Source: Cryptomeria japonica (taxonomy: Eukaryota; Streptophyta; Pinopsida; Cupressales; Cupressaceae). Taken from it: DNA of 64,000 nucleotides. Location of the stretch: assembly GCF_030272615.1 (NCBI RefSeq), contig NC_081406.1, positions 139,835,361-139,899,360 of the forward strand, given 5' to 3'. Below the pieces are notes generated by a model. That model saw nothing but the letters and a program-made list of their open reading frames with translations. It was not told where the DNA came from and did no database searches. The first letter of the stretch is position 1; each line of letters begins with the position of its first letter. Position numbers and translations under genes: made by a program. Below are positions 1 to 12,502 of this stretch, piece by piece.

Positions 1-487
1 AAACTGGGCTCAATATTTTCTTTTAAGATTGAGCTGAATACCAAATGTAGAGGAATAGATAATTCCTAGAGGAAAGAAATTTACCTCTTACCTACTAATA
101 TAGAAATATATTTTTTGGATTATTCGATGGGGTCGGTGGATCACTACATCCAGGCCCAAGGAGAAAGGGCCTTCAATCTCTTCTAGCCACGTGCTCAAAG
201 GAGGTTCAAAATTTGTTATCTTTAACAAATTCAATCCCGATCAAATCTCTTCTAATCTATATAAAAGCTCATTTTGAATTGGCTTTGTCCGGAGCTTTAA
301 TAAAAAAATATCTACAATAGCATACTACGTAAGAATAGATATTTTATTAAGTCGATTGTTCATTATTTTTCATGAATCATCGTGAATTTGTTGGACAGAT
401 CAGAAAGAACCTGTTGGAGACTTCCTTTTCTCTTTTTTGATCAGAAGCGGAATTTGATTCAAGGAATCAAATGTATATGAAATACAT

Positions 488-519
<32 letters not shown>

Positions 520-857
520 TATAATAGTATTCTATTTGAACAAATAAATGAATTACAATGATAAGATCGAATTAATTCTCGATTAAGTCGAGTGAGTCAG
601 ATGGATAAAAAAAAAAAAATTGAAAAAGAAAAAAAATGGAATAAAAAAGAAGCAAAATTTGTATTTTATCTGTTAAAAGTTGTACATTAACAATATGTAG
701 AAAAAGTATAGGAAAATGTGTGAGGAAAACAAAAAACAAGGATTCTGAATATATCGAAACAACCCCCATAGAAAACGGATACAATTCAGAACATTTTAAG
801 CATTTATGGTTTTTGTGCCAGAATTGTGAGACCCTTATATATAAGAAATCTATGGTA

Positions 858-1811
858 GGGGTCGACACTCCTTGGGTGCCTCTTTCCACGTCACTTTATT
901 CAATCTAGTCATGCTTACATGGTACTCTATGACCAAATAAAACATGCCCTCGAATGGTAAAACTTCCGCCATGTGAAGAACGACCTGCATCAATTCGGCA
1001 GACAATTGGACGACCACATTGTGCATAGAGTCAAAATTAAAGTTGGGGCTCTAATGGAGATCCTAGAAATAGACAATGTTGACCCCTGTGTGCCAATTTC
1101 ACAATCTATGGAAAGGGAATGGGCTACAGATAGGGTTCCAGACCTCAACGTACCAGTGCAGGATGAAGCCATGGGATGGACTACCCCATCTATGCCAGCC
1201 TTTGATGCACCTGTAACTCAGACCTAGGAAGACACCGCCATGGTTGAGTAAAATTATTCTGACTTTGTTTTTTGCTAATCAAAATATGCTCTTTTTTTAT
1301 GGGTGGAAAATCTTACGGCAACCGGTATGACCCAAAAAATTTGACTACACCTTGCTTTCTGATGTTGGCTCTTGCGTTTATTTCCAGTGGTATACTAGAA
1401 CCTGTAGAGGAATCATCCTCTTAGCTTGTCGGCTAGCACTACTATTGGAGACTTTTCTTTTTTATGAACCGGTCATGAAGACAACAGACCAGTATCAAAG
1501 TATTGGTACAACATAACCAGAAACCGGTTGTGGCATCTCCTCAGTGTTTTGACAACTAGATTCCCGCTTCTCAGTCTCCACGGCAATCGATTGTGAGGTT
1601 TGGTTTTTATGGTTTCCTCTGGTCCCATCCCGACCAGTTACTCCAATTTTGGCCCCTAAGAGGCTCATTCTATGGGCAGAACCTATCTATCTCTCTGGAT
1701 TCGAGGGGCTTCTTCTCATAGCCCCTTTTCCTTTTTACATTGTATATGAGCAAGGATATAGGGTTTTCTTCCTGATTCTTTCCCTATTGAGCTATTGAAT
1801 CAGTTTTCTTA

Positions 1812-1855
<44 letters not shown>

Positions 1856-1857
1856 TG
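858..1857. other. Unidentified insertion splitting accD zinc finger
   Basis: AccD similarity stops after the YKKS codons near 855 and resumes at about 1860, so roughly 1 kb of unrelated sequence sits between the two CxxC pairs. It contains a short plus-strand open frame (973-1227, 84 codons, no family recognised), pyrimidine-rich stretches and an (AT)n run next to the right edge. I found no convincing target-site duplication or LTR, so its class is unknown. It may be a decayed retrotransposon end. Confidence 0.55.
1813..1852. repeat. (AT)n microsatellite
   Basis: An uninterrupted TA/AT dinucleotide run of about 40 bases at the right edge of the accD insertion. A second, less perfect AT run lies at about 487-525. 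Confidence 0.9.
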
Positions 1858-3856
1858 GCTTGCCACTTTTTCCAAAAAAAAAAGGTGTTTGTGCAGAATG
1901 TGGAGCAACTCTACAAATGACTAGTTTAGAGCGAATTGAACTATTAATTGATAATGGCACTTGGCATCCTATGAACACGAATTTATCTAGTATAGATGTT
2001 TTAGAGAAAAAACATACGACATTTGACATCAAAATGGTTTGAAAGGTCTCAAATTTATTGCACAAATTAATTTCTAGCAAATATTTTTACAAAGAATTTT
2101 TTAAAATTAAATATTACAATAAAGCATTGAGAATATTAGTAGCATACAACAATACACTTGTTAATATCCTTAAGGTTGCACTAGAATCAAAATTCATAAA
2201 ATATTTGAATTTAGATTCAAAAGAAACTATTAAGATACTACAAGATATTATTCATACGGGGTTGAAAACAGTTCAATTTGTACTTTTTGAAATATGTCAA
2301 AAAAAAAATTTAAAATGAATTATATAGGTTTGCGCTTTTAAATAAAGCATTTGAAAATGAGAAAATTTCTAGCTTGCTTGCTCAAAATTTGGAAGATAGG
2401 AGGGATGACGAGTTTGAAATCATTTCTATAGAATTCTAGAAAATGGCGCTTAAACTTCAAAAATTCCTCGGTTTAAAATTACTATTTAAATTAAATATAC
2501 AATTAGCCGACATAAAAGAACAATTACTATCACAAGATAAGTTCTTGAAAGTAGTGGTGACAAGCTTAGTGAAAAGAGAACTTTATTTTCTGGAAGACAA
2601 AAGAAAAACAAAGAAAATAAAAAAAATATATTTCTTTTTTATCCAGGAACTGACCCAGAGATAGATTACTTTTTATGGCTGCGAACAAATATGGCGATCT
2701 ATTTGATGGAAAGATATCTAGCTTTGAAACAATTTAAATATTGGTTTAGAAATCGTTATTGTGGTTTACTGAAAGAAGAAGAATTTCCTCGGTTTGGTTA
2801 TGATATTCTAATAGAATACATTAAAAAAACAAGATCGCTATGAATGTTATAATATGATAGATCATATCATGCAAGATGATCTACACTATAGTACAAATTG
2901 TGTTGAGTTATTTCACCAAATAAATCTCTTGTTCCATCACAAGAACAATGAAAAAGATTATGACAATAATTTTTTATCGTATACTGAAAATACTAAGGGA
3001 ATTTATTTCTATTTACTAGAGATAATGAAACAGTTTTCTACATTAACACTAGATTGCAAAGATAAATTTCCTAAGAAAAAAGGAAGAGATCCTAAAGATA
3101 CTGAAGATATTGAAGATATTGAAGATATTGATGAGGAGGATATTGAAGAAGAATATCCTTTAACTTATGACTCTTTAACTAAAGAAGAAAAAGAATATGT
3201 TAACACTAACATGGAACTAATTAAGAGTACACTTAATCTAGGAAAGGAATAATTTATAGCAACAGAAGAACAATCTTATCAAGATTATAACACTTCCTAT
3301 AAAAAAGAAACAGGTTTACCCGACGTTACTCAAACAGGCGTAGGTGAAATAAATGGTATTCTTGTTGCACTCGAAGTTATGGATTTTTAGTTCATGGGAG
3401 GCAATATGGGCTTGGTAGTGGGTGAAAAAATAACCCATTTAATATAGTTTGCTACTGAGAATTTTCTTCCATTAATTCTCGTATGTGCTTCTGGCGGAGC
3501 GCGCATGCAAGAAGGAAGTTTTAGCTTAATGCAAATGAATAAAATAGTTGTTGTGTTGCATACATATCAAAAGGAGAAAAATTTACTATATATTTTAGTT
3601 CTTACATCTCCAACAACCAGTGCAGTCACTGCTAGTTTTCGGTATGTTGGCTAATGTCACGATTGTTGAGCCTAATGCATACATTGGATTTGTAGGTAAA
3701 AGAGTTATTGAATAGACATTAAACCAGATAGTAGATGATGAAGATCAAATATCTAATTCTTTATTTAATTTTGGAATTTTTGATAGCATGGTTCCACAAG
3801 TTCTTTTAAAAATTGTTCTAAGCGAGACAATTGAAATATACATGTATAGTGATTGA

Positions 3857-4557
3857 AAGGTCGAAATAATTCATTCTATTTTAAGATTCCCAAAAATAAG
3901 TCCTGAGGCCTTAAGAATTATTTTTTGGGGGATCAAAATAACAGAAAGTTTTTCAATTATATAGAGGTTTTTACCTTTTTATAGTATAAATTTATATTAG
4001 TTTATAGTATAAATTTATACTAGAAATAATTTATTTATCTATAATACATTCTATTTTTCTATTATTCTAAACGTAAATATATACTAGGAAAAAGGTAATA
4101 TATAATAGAAAAAACTTATGTTGATTATAACAGATTATATCTTTTATTCTAAACGTACTACCAAAAATGTAAATGTATTTATATACATCTATAATTCATT
4201 TATAGAATAATAATTCTATCAATTTTCAAATTCACATTGGAAAACTAAAAGAAAAGAAATAGTAAGAATGTTTTCTATCATAAAAACCATTTTCTTCTTT
4301 TTTTCATTTTGTATCAAATAGGAATAGTGTGGTAAAGGTAATTTACTTATTACGTTGTAAAGTGAGATCAAAAAAATAGCATAGAAAAGGTTTTTAGTGG
4401 GCTTTCCTCCGAGCTTTGTGAAGGCCCCATATCTGCATTTTTTCTAACAAAAAATCGTTTAAATCCATTTTTAAGAGAAAAATGACCAAAAAAAAATGTT
4501 TTTTTTTTGTTTTTGGCTTCTATAAATGCGAAAGAGTGAAAAGGAGAGTAGTTGAGC
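3857..4557. other. AT-rich spacer between accD and clpP remnants
   Basis: Very AT-rich with no open frame of note. It includes a short tandem duplication near 3990-4022 (a TTAGTTTATAG-type unit repeated). It reads like plastid intergenic DNA carried along with the two genes. Confidence 0.5.
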
Positions 4558-5075
4558 ATGGACGTAGAAAATGTGTCGAAAGTGCCCTATCAAGGGCCCG
4601 AAGAGGAGGAAGCAAACTGGGTCGAATTATATCACCGATTTTTTGGGGAGATATATTTTCCTAGCTAGACCACTCGAAAAACAATCAACTGATCAAATCA
4701 TGAAAAGTATGATTTATTTAAATCAAGAAGATCAAACAAAGAATTTAATTTTTTTTCTTCACTATCGAGGTGGAGAAATGTTACAGGGAGTTGTTGTTTA
4801 CGATACTATGCAATACGTAACAAGGGATGTATTTACAATAGGTATCGAGTTAAATGCTTCAATGGGAGTTTTCCTTGTACACAGGGGGACGTTTACTAAA
4901 CGAGTAATGACCCAAAACACTTCAATTATGATCCACCAACCTCATATGTCTCCTTATGATCGTTGTGCCACTTCAATAGAATCAAGCTTCGATTCAGAGT
5001 ATCTGGGCCTTTTGCGGTCGATGTTGTGCAAACTTATTTAAGAAGAACAAAGCAAGATTTTGTTCTTCTTAAAAG
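4558..5075 (+). pseudogene. clpP: clpP pseudogene (plastid Clp protease catalytic subunit), divergent, truncated
   Basis: ClpP is the serine protease subunit of the stromal Clp complex. The frame opens at ATG 4558 with VPYQGPEEEEANWVELYHRF, runs into a stop near 4665, and continues after a one-base frameshift (about 4660) with LARPLEK, then VVVYDTMQ, NASMG (catalytic serine context) and IMIHQP (catalytic histidine context). The usual SPGG segment is replaced by YRGGE, so the source gene was probably already fast-evolving. No intron is seen. After about 5015 a second frame shift seems to carry the similarity (YLRRT) to about 5065, where it ends short of the usual C-terminus of about 196-200 residues. 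Confidence 0.82.
5040..5070 (+). terminator. Stem-loop at end of clpP remnant
   Basis: AAGAAGAACAAA is followed, after a short loop, by TTTTGTTCTTCTT, a near-perfect inverted repeat starting at the last stop of the clpP remnant. Plastid genes often end in such 3' stem-loops, but here the ClpP frame may read into it, so the role is uncertain. Confidence 0.35.
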
Positions 5076-5079
5076 CAAT

Positions 5080-5340
5080 ATCAATCCATGTGTTCATCCA
5101 TGATGAAGGCATGCATAACATATTAAAAGCAATACCAATCCTTGTGTGATACTTCAATCTAAGGGTTTCACATCTAAAGTAACATTTTTTAATTTGCACT
5201 TTCATCATTGTTTTGGCATTATGTCCTTTTGAGGACAAGCTCTCTCTTTCATCAACCATTGTTGTAGTGGAGGTGGTAATACCAACATGGGGTTTGACTT
5301 AGAAAATTCCCTATATAATACAACACTTTTCCCCCATTTT
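5080..5340 (-). mobile_element. Gypsy-like LTR start and polypurine tract, minus strand, fragment
   Basis: Read on the minus strand, a polypurine tract (AAAATGGGGGAAAAG, 5326-5340) is followed by TGTTGTATTATATAGGG and a stretch related to the sequence at 8155-8430, which is on the plus strand. Shared landmarks are GTCAAACC and TTACCACCTCC. This looks like the start of a 3' LTR of a minus-strand element whose interior lies to the right. No partner LTR was found. Confidence 0.4.
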
Positions 5341-6170
5341 TATGTCCACAAGTTCACATCTAATGATAAAGAGTATTACAAGTACATAGAGAAGATGACA
5401 ATAGATAGTCCTATATTTTGAATAGATGAGGAACACCTGGACTAGGACATCCTCACCTGGACTAGGACACCCTCCAACCTTGTTTGACACTTTTTGGTCT
5501 AATTTCGAAGAGACAAACCTATGGGACCTCTTTACTATGAATCTTGTAACAAGGGTAAATGAATCCTTATCAAGGACACAAAACTAGTGAAAGGGGAGGA
5601 ATAGATCTTTTTCTAAGGATATCTACCTCCATAACAAAAGAAGATCTTCAAATGAAGATACCATCTCCAATTCTAAAAGGGGAAGGATAACCTTACAATT
5701 AATACACACCCTCCCAAGAGATATGAGAGAGGATTCTTGATGAAAGATGCATAATTTCAATACTAAGGAGATATATTTACAAAATATATACACTTTCAAG
5801 AAAGGAAGAGGCCCTAATCAAGGATGCACACCTCCAAGAAAGGAGGAAATCCTCATGAAAGAAATACAATTCTATGAAAGGAAGGAAATATCTATAGAAG
5901 ATACATCTCAACATAGGTAAATTGGATCCTTATAAAAGAAACATGTTTTTAAACTACTCTTGCCCCCCACTATATAGACAAGATTAATTATACCATATGC
6001 TATTATATTTCTACCCAAGTATGATTGTACATGAAAATGTGACACCAAGAATGAAAATGAGCCCCCAGTAGGTAAGATATAAATTGTACATATTGAGGAG
6101 CAACATAATAGACAAAAAATCTATCCAAATATATGAGAAATTGAACTTATAAAAAGTTTAATGTCTTGTT

Positions 6171-7342
6171 TTATAGGAATGATACCATTTCAAATGAGTT
6201 TGTAATTTCTCTCTTGAAGGTTCTATAATTGGTAGTGGTATGACCATATATACGATGATAAGAAAAAAAGAAATATATATGGTCACCTTGTCTAGTTTTG
6301 TATTCTTTTAAAGGTGGACGACTGATCAAATAGTCTCTTAGGAATCTTAACCACACTTGGTCTTCTCTAGGTAAAGGAAATTGGTTAGGTACTATGCCAA
6401 TATGTGAAGGAAATTGTTTTTGTGTGTTGGGAGGTAATAAAGGATGGGGTGTAAGGAAAGGAGAAGTGGGAAATATAATGCCTTCTCTATGATAGTGAGG
6501 CATGGGTTCTATAGGGACCTTAATTTCTTGTTCCATACATCCAAGAACTTGTGCATTATATCCTTGTTTAGAAAGCATGTTAAAATGAACATTATAATGT
6601 GTATGCAACTCTAATGGGGAAGGACTTTCATCATAAACCTCATTGAAATCAGTTATGTAAGAATGTTTTAAATGGCTAAAAGGATGAATAGATGAATAAG
6701 AATTGAACCTTGTAGGAGTATGCACATATTTATTACCATTATTCATTCCCATTTAGGAGATAGGGGAGTCCTCTTTTGTTATATTGTTCTTATGAGTATC
6801 ACCATTGTTTTCATATTGCAATGTCTTGTCTTGTCTTGTCTTAATGTAATATTAGGTGACACAAAATTAAGGAACTGAATAACATAATGTTGCATTGAAA
6901 TGTCTTGATAAATAAGGTAGCATCTAGGAGATAAATAGGCATCTATGTCCATCAATTTGTTGAGATTTGCATTATCAATGTTTAAAGCATGCTCGTTTTG
7001 CATCGATGTATCCTTATGAGTGTGGTAAATTATAGGAGATTAAACATCATTATTATTAAATGCTTCATCTTTAGGAGAGATCATTGAGAGAAGTGTTAAC
7101 AGTATCCTTTTATTGCATCATAAATTTCTCATGAATAAGAGAAGATTTGGGAGAGGGACAAGCATGGTCATCAAGGATTCATCTCTTGAAGGAAGAACAC
7201 TAGAATGGATAGAAGGTAAAGTGTTATTAGGGAAAGTGGTAACCATGCCAACCTTTTGTGTCAAAATTTTCTCATGGTTAGGAGATGGATGAAGTGATAG
7301 AAGGGAAACTAGGCTACTATCACATGTATAAAATATCTTCAT
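6171..7342 (-). pseudogene. Degenerate gypsy-like gag remnant
   Basis: The minus-strand frame at 6171-6752 (193 codons) ends in YHRIYGHTTTNYRTFKREI. This resembles the spaced Cys/His segment of plant Ty3/gypsy gag proteins (C-x-FHR-x2-GH-x-T-x2-C-x2-LK) with the cysteines lost. Proline-rich sequence precedes it. Further minus-strand open pieces at 6779-7003 and 7118-7342 may be its upstream, frameshifted parts. No protease, reverse transcriptase or integrase was recognised nearby. A (TTGTC)n run sits at about 6826-6841. Weak but consistent with the minus-strand LTR fragment to the left. Confidence 0.4.
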
Positions 7343-8154
7343 TGTAAAACTAGAAAAGTGATCAACTAATTAAGCACATAATGATATATTCATGAAACAA
7401 TCTTGGTTTATACACCAAAGTGATATGAGATAACAACTATGTGATTAATGAAGCAATATGAAATAGCAATGTTGTGATTTAATTAATGAATGCAAGTACA
7501 TAAGAAAGAGGATTCAAAAATAATTGCAAGCATGAACCATGTAAATGCACATATAAATTAGATATGTACATGCAAATTAGAAGTTATGTAGAACATCGGA
7601 TTTTCCAAAATGATATGTATGGAAATAAGATCCTAGGCCTATGAAAGTAAACTAAGATCTCAAATGTCCATATCATAACACTTGAACATGAAGAGGTTCA
7701 ACTGCAATCCTAACAAGAGAGTTTAACACTTTGATTTTGTTCCTTTGTTGAAATGGATTTGAGATTGTGAAGTGTATGTGAATGAGCTAGGTTAAATGAT
7801 AGGAATCTAATAACTTAGAAGTAACAATGAAATGTAGAACTGTAAATTAACATAGTAGCTCTAATCTAGAAAGAGAGTGCAGAAAGGAACAAGTGACAGA
7901 AATATGATCCTAAATATGCCACAAATATCCTGGGGGAACCCCAATCATGGGTTGTTTGTACCAATAGAAAGTTTCAAATTCACAATGAGGAGGTCTTGTA
8001 GGTCTATCTCTCCAAGATTTTCAAAAAAACTACTAGACACGGTTGGAGGGAACCCCTTTCCAAGTGTTTTTGCATGACCAAAATATTGGACTATCACTAT
8101 CTTCTCTACCCTCCTTTAACCTCCTCCATTGTTGGATCTAAAGTTGTACACACC
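7343..8154. other. Spacer between opposed LTR-like fragments
   Basis: AT-rich sequence without a convincing gene. The point where the minus-strand remnant meets the plus-strand remnant must lie in or near this interval but leaves no visible mark. Confidence 0.4.
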
Positions 8155-8430
8155 AAAATGGGGGAATATTGTTGTGCTATATTGGGGTTTGTCTAGGTCA
8201 AACCTTGTGTTACCACCTCCATAACATTTATGATTGATATAAAAGAGACCTTATCCTTAGTAGTACAAAGGCTAAATGATAATGAAATGTTAAAATAATA
8301 ATGTTAATACCTAAGGAAATGAAATGGTGATGATGCAGTTCTCTTTAGACAATTCCTTCAGGTGTTAATGTAATAACATGGTAACAAAAACATAAAAACA
8401 TGAAATCATACTTGAATGTAGGTAGTTGTA
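8155..8430 (+). mobile_element. Gypsy-like polypurine tract and LTR start, plus strand, fragment
   Basis: AAAATGGGGGA (8155-8165) precedes TGTTGTGCTATATTGGGG at 8170. Similarity to the minus-strand copy at 5080-5340 runs through GTCAAACC and TTACCACCTCC and then fades. The two copies face away from each other. Confidence 0.4.
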
Positions 8431-10717
8431 GCTTGCTTATCAATGTGATAAATGCTCATATCTGAAGTGCTTTCTTGATAATGTTAGATCAATTAGAATA
8501 TAGCTTGTAACTTATGAATAATAAAAGATGTACTTTATATAGGGCTCACAAGGTATTTCCAAACCTAGGCTAATAACTAACAGTCAGATAAAAAGATTGG
8601 GACTAGATCATGAATGATGAATGTTGACACTCATGCTTAAATGTGGGTCCCTTTTAGAGGAACTAGGGCACTAGGCACCCTAATCCACTTTAAAGGGGAC
8701 AACAAAAGGGGTGGTAGTGCATCGGGATCCATGTAATATGCTACCTTGTTTTGCCTTTGATTTTTTTTTTTGTTTTTTTTTTTTTGTTTGCAATGTGTTT
8801 ATAGAAGTAGAAAATATACAATATATGTGTTTGACAATAATGATATTCGAGAAATGAAATAACTCAAAAACCCACAATATTTAAGAAACTAAATAAGTTG
8901 AAATAACTCTAAATTCATTTTAAATTTATAGATACAATATCTCATCGAAATAAGAGCAACCCAATTCGTGAATTATATTAGGAAGTCATCACAAACATGT
9001 CCAAAAAATATGATTGACTTTGATAATCTTATGTACTTGCAGCTAGCTCATAATGTCTCAAAAATGGATGCTACAATCAAATTTGAGCTCTATTGCTAAT
9101 AAAATTAAAACATAGTGCAACAATAACCCTAGACACCACTCCCAAGCCAAACCAACAATGCCAAACCATAATTGCAAGCTCTAGAAAACCTAATGCCACC
9201 CCAAAATGTATGGCTAGCTAAAAGAAAGGTATGACCAGCCAGGGAGGTCACAACAACAAACAATATCTTCAAAAACCTCCTTCAATCGGCCTGCACGAGT
9301 CTAATATGCAATTATCTTTTTTCCAAAATGAATATAAAACTCCACAAATAGGATATGAAACCACCAAGAAATCCTCCAAATTGGATCTTTCACCAATGTG
9401 GAAGATGTCACTTGTAAGGGATTCATCCACACAAACCCTTGGAAGAATCAACTCCAACAATAAAAAGAAATATCAAATATCAAATTCAACATACCAAATG
9501 AGCTCTCCATCACCCTTTTTTATAATCATTTTAGGGAACTTTCCAGAAACTCCCTTTTAAAAATCACTTTATTAATTTATTGTCTTTTAACTCCAAAAGT
9601 TGTTTAAGTTACTTTTAAAACATTTCTAGCACTTAAATTCACTTTTAAGCATCCCATCATATAAAACTTTCCATTCTCTTTCCAATGAGATATAACACCA
9701 AGGTGATTGATAAATAAATTTAAATAAAAAGATAACCTTAGTGAAAATAATTAAATTTAGCACAATAATACACCCAATTAGCAACAATGGTCGAAATGCA
9801 TTGGAATTGAAAATCGACTATGTAGGAGTAATCCTGATGATGAAATATGATAAACAAAACCAACTAGGTGACTTATTAAAAATAGATGCTCCCTCCAAGA
9901 ATCTTGGAGCCCAAAACAAAAGCTAAAAATAACATTTGAAAGCATCGTATGACTCCTCTAAACCACTTGAGATCATCAGTAATGTCAAATTGCCCCTCTA
10001 AACAAGTTGACATAAACCTAGAAAGTCAACAACAATTAGCATTGCTAGAGAACCTAAAAATGGGGACATTACAATAGTGCAAAAAACTCTTAGTATGGAT
10101 TGTCTACTTGTTTTAAAGATGGAGTTCCTTATGAACCCCTTTGCCTACTATGGGCAGCTAATTGTAATGCCACTTTTCTCCAATTGTACATTGTGTGCCC
10201 CTTTTCCCATGCACATAGCTCACCAAACCACCTCCTTCCTTGAGTGATTTGCATGTCTTGTTCAAGTATTGCATGAGTTTATTACATAACCTTTTAAATG
10301 GTGGTTTCCAAACCATCATATTCTCTCACAAAAAAATCCTTTTAAAATAAATAATTATTCCTCCCTTTTTAAAAGATTTTTTATAAATATCCTTTATTAA
10401 TCAAACGACCATAATATCCTTTAATTTTTATCTCCCTTTTTATATTCTGAAGGGTTATTTCATATCTTTCTCTTGTCTTGGGAAAAGTCACATAACAATT
10501 AACATTAAGCATTAGCGAATATGGTTGGATATTTTACTTCTATATCTACTTAGTTGATAAATGTATGATGTCTTTTGACTTAGTAACCTACAAAATGTTA
10601 TATACTTAGAAGTAGGACATTGTTTGATATTATTAATGTGATTTAATTCTTGCCTAATAAATAAAGTGTTTCTTACTAACACATTGGTTGATTTATAAGT
10701 TTGAATTGGTTTATGCA
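8431..10717. other. Retroelement-like debris, no gene recognised
   Basis: AT-rich sequence. A plus-strand open frame at 9231-9560 (109 codons) shows no family. CCTAAAAATGGGGACATTACA at about 10053-10073 has the look of a polypurine tract plus LTR start, suggesting the tail of another plus-strand LTR element. No partner LTR was found. Confidence 0.3.
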
Positions 10718-12256
10718 TGATAACTCAATGATGAATGAATAGTACCAAACCGGTACTGAGAGGGGGGGTGAATCAGTACAGACAAAATACTATCCTAAAC
10801 TAGTTCAACGATAATTACTCCAAATAACTGGCAAACAGTGACACCGGTTTGAAACAGAGTGCAACCGGTAAAACCCGGAACAATTAAAACAATCATAAAC
10901 CAGTTACCCACTTAGCTTTCCACTCAACTCAAAACTACACTACCATTTCACCCTTATGCAAGAACAGGTAATCTATCATCATATCTTCACAACAGCCAGT
11001 TCAACATGTTTTATTGACAGGCATAAAACACAGAACCATCATATGCTTAACAAGCAATAACAAAGCATCACAAGATAAAAGTATCACACATGACACACAT
11101 ATTTTTCATGTGGAAACCCAACTGGGAAAAACCACGGTGGGGATGAATACCCACAAGCTATTTTTGAACTCTTTGGAAGTCCGCTATGTTAAGAGCCTTG
11201 TCTGGTTAAAGACATTACAAAATGTTATGCTAGGAACCGATCTTGTTAAAGATCTCTCGGTTAAGGGATGGCTACAATACCCAGTTAAGGGTTAAACCCT
11301 GTTAAGGGTACCTTGTTAGAGGATTTCAAGAACTCAATAGCTAAAGGATTTCCAGAGCTCTCTAGCTTTCCAGATCTCAATAACTTCGAGTTACCCTATT
11401 AAGGGATTTACAACAAGCCGCTTAAGGCTACCCTATTAGGGGATTTTCCCACTGTTGAGGTGGTTAGAAATCAACAGGTATTACAATGATCTAGTAACAG
11501 CACTCAATGCCAATGCAGATCTGCTTAAGCTCCTCTTCACCTTCTACACTTACATTCTGCAGGTATCACTTCTCTCCTCTGGTCTGGCAAGAATTGCGTA
11601 TCCCTTCCCTTGGATACTCACACACAACTTTTTTACCAACCTGTTCTGAAAGAATCACAACATTGACCTTATAGGACAACAGACAGGTCGGTAGCATAAA
11701 CCCTAAACCCTAGACCTATTAGGTTAAGGAATTCAAACAGTTCAATCCTGATCGTTGATCATACTGTATTGAATGCAACAGATCTTGAATAAATCTCAAT
11801 ACATTCTCCATCATTCATAATCCACCAATTTCATGGCGGTTGATAATCCATCACGCGTTTTCACCATTTACAAACTTCACACATTCCCGAGGTAGATAGG
11901 GATAGTCTTCTTCATGCAAGATCCTTCACACCCACAAGGCTGACGTGGCAACATGATCTGTTCTTTGTTATACTACTAACTCATCACACAAATATCACCG
12001 ATTGAGTCACACAGGCTTGAGGTACTCCAACCGGAAATCCTAAAGTGGAAACTACCTACCAACCGGTAGTCATACAATGCTTCCATGTGTCGGTTCCCAT
12101 GACTACATGTCGGTTCACCTTGAACAAATATACTGCTTTACTTTGGCATATATACCAGTTCTCACATATGTTGGTTCTCTCTTCATATCACATATTGACA
12201 TCAATGACAACATACAATATCATTATGTCCTCATACTGGTTCACATAATGCCAACA
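10718..12256 (-). repeat. 3' LTR of copia element A
   Basis: Begins on the minus strand with TGTTGGCATTATG at 12256 and ends TGAGTTATCA at 10718. The purine tract AAAGGGGGAGAT abuts it at about 12257-12268. It holds two conserved hairpin-like motifs, at 10753-10779 and about 11110-11135. Plus-strand open frames inside it are not genes. Confidence 0.93.
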
Positions 12257-12502
12257 ATCTCCCCCTTTGGCATTGATGGCAATATACAAAGACATCTCTC
12301 TGCGTCGCATCTTTTCCCCCAATTTTTGCAGATATCTTCTCCGCTTTACATCTTCTCCCCCTTTGACAACAATGCCAAAGTGGAGGCACAAGTTTCCCTG
12401 TTCCATTATGCTGCTCCCCCTGAGGAGTAGCATCCTTCAACACATCAATCCTAAACAAAGATTTTGACTATGCAATACATGACTGATGTGGAGCATATAC
12501 CT

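Larger units (their letters stand above)
601..3856 (+). pseudogene. accD: accD pseudogene (plastid acetyl-CoA carboxylase beta-carboxyltransferase)
   Basis: In plastids AccD is the carboxyltransferase beta subunit that makes malonyl-CoA for fatty acid synthesis. An ATG at 601 opens a lysine-rich N-terminus. The first half of the four-cysteine zinc finger (CQNC) is near 810-835, and the second half (CAEC, then SLERIELLIDNGTWHPM) near 1890-1975, after about 1 kb of foreign DNA. A long low-complexity middle follows (2058-3252), with an acidic D/E-I repeat near 3090-3155. The carboxyltransferase core resumes at about 3285: [59 protein letters not shown]. In-frame stops lie near 3390, 3447 and 3714, with a frameshift near 3640. 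The expanded middle resembles cupressophyte AccD as I recall it. It cannot encode a working enzyme. Confidence 0.9.
1..5075 (+). other. Nuclear plastid DNA insertion (NUPT)
   Basis: Two neighbouring plus-strand reading frames are clear relatives of plastid accD and clpP, both broken by stops and frameshifts, in AT-rich DNA with long A/T runs. The first 600 bases hold no gene I can name; they may be plastid spacer upstream of accD. The right edge lies near 5040-5080, where ClpP similarity ends and a nuclear LTR-like sequence begins. The many lesions in both genes point to an old transfer. The left edge is outside the window or not visible. Confidence 0.8.

Noticed and set aside
958-985. Similarity of ACTTCCGCCATGTGAAG near 965 to the sequence at 58744-58761 flanking element F
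   Set aside because: Only about 17 bases agree and the flanks diverge, so it is probably chance.
601-3856. accD as a functional nuclear-transferred gene
   Set aside because: Several in-frame stops, a frameshift in the core and a 1-kb interruption of the zinc finger, and no transit-peptide exon.
12077-12430. Overlapping open frames on both strands at 12.0-12.5 kb
   Set aside because: They lie in the LTR/purine-tract region of element A and match no protein; the low stop density is local.
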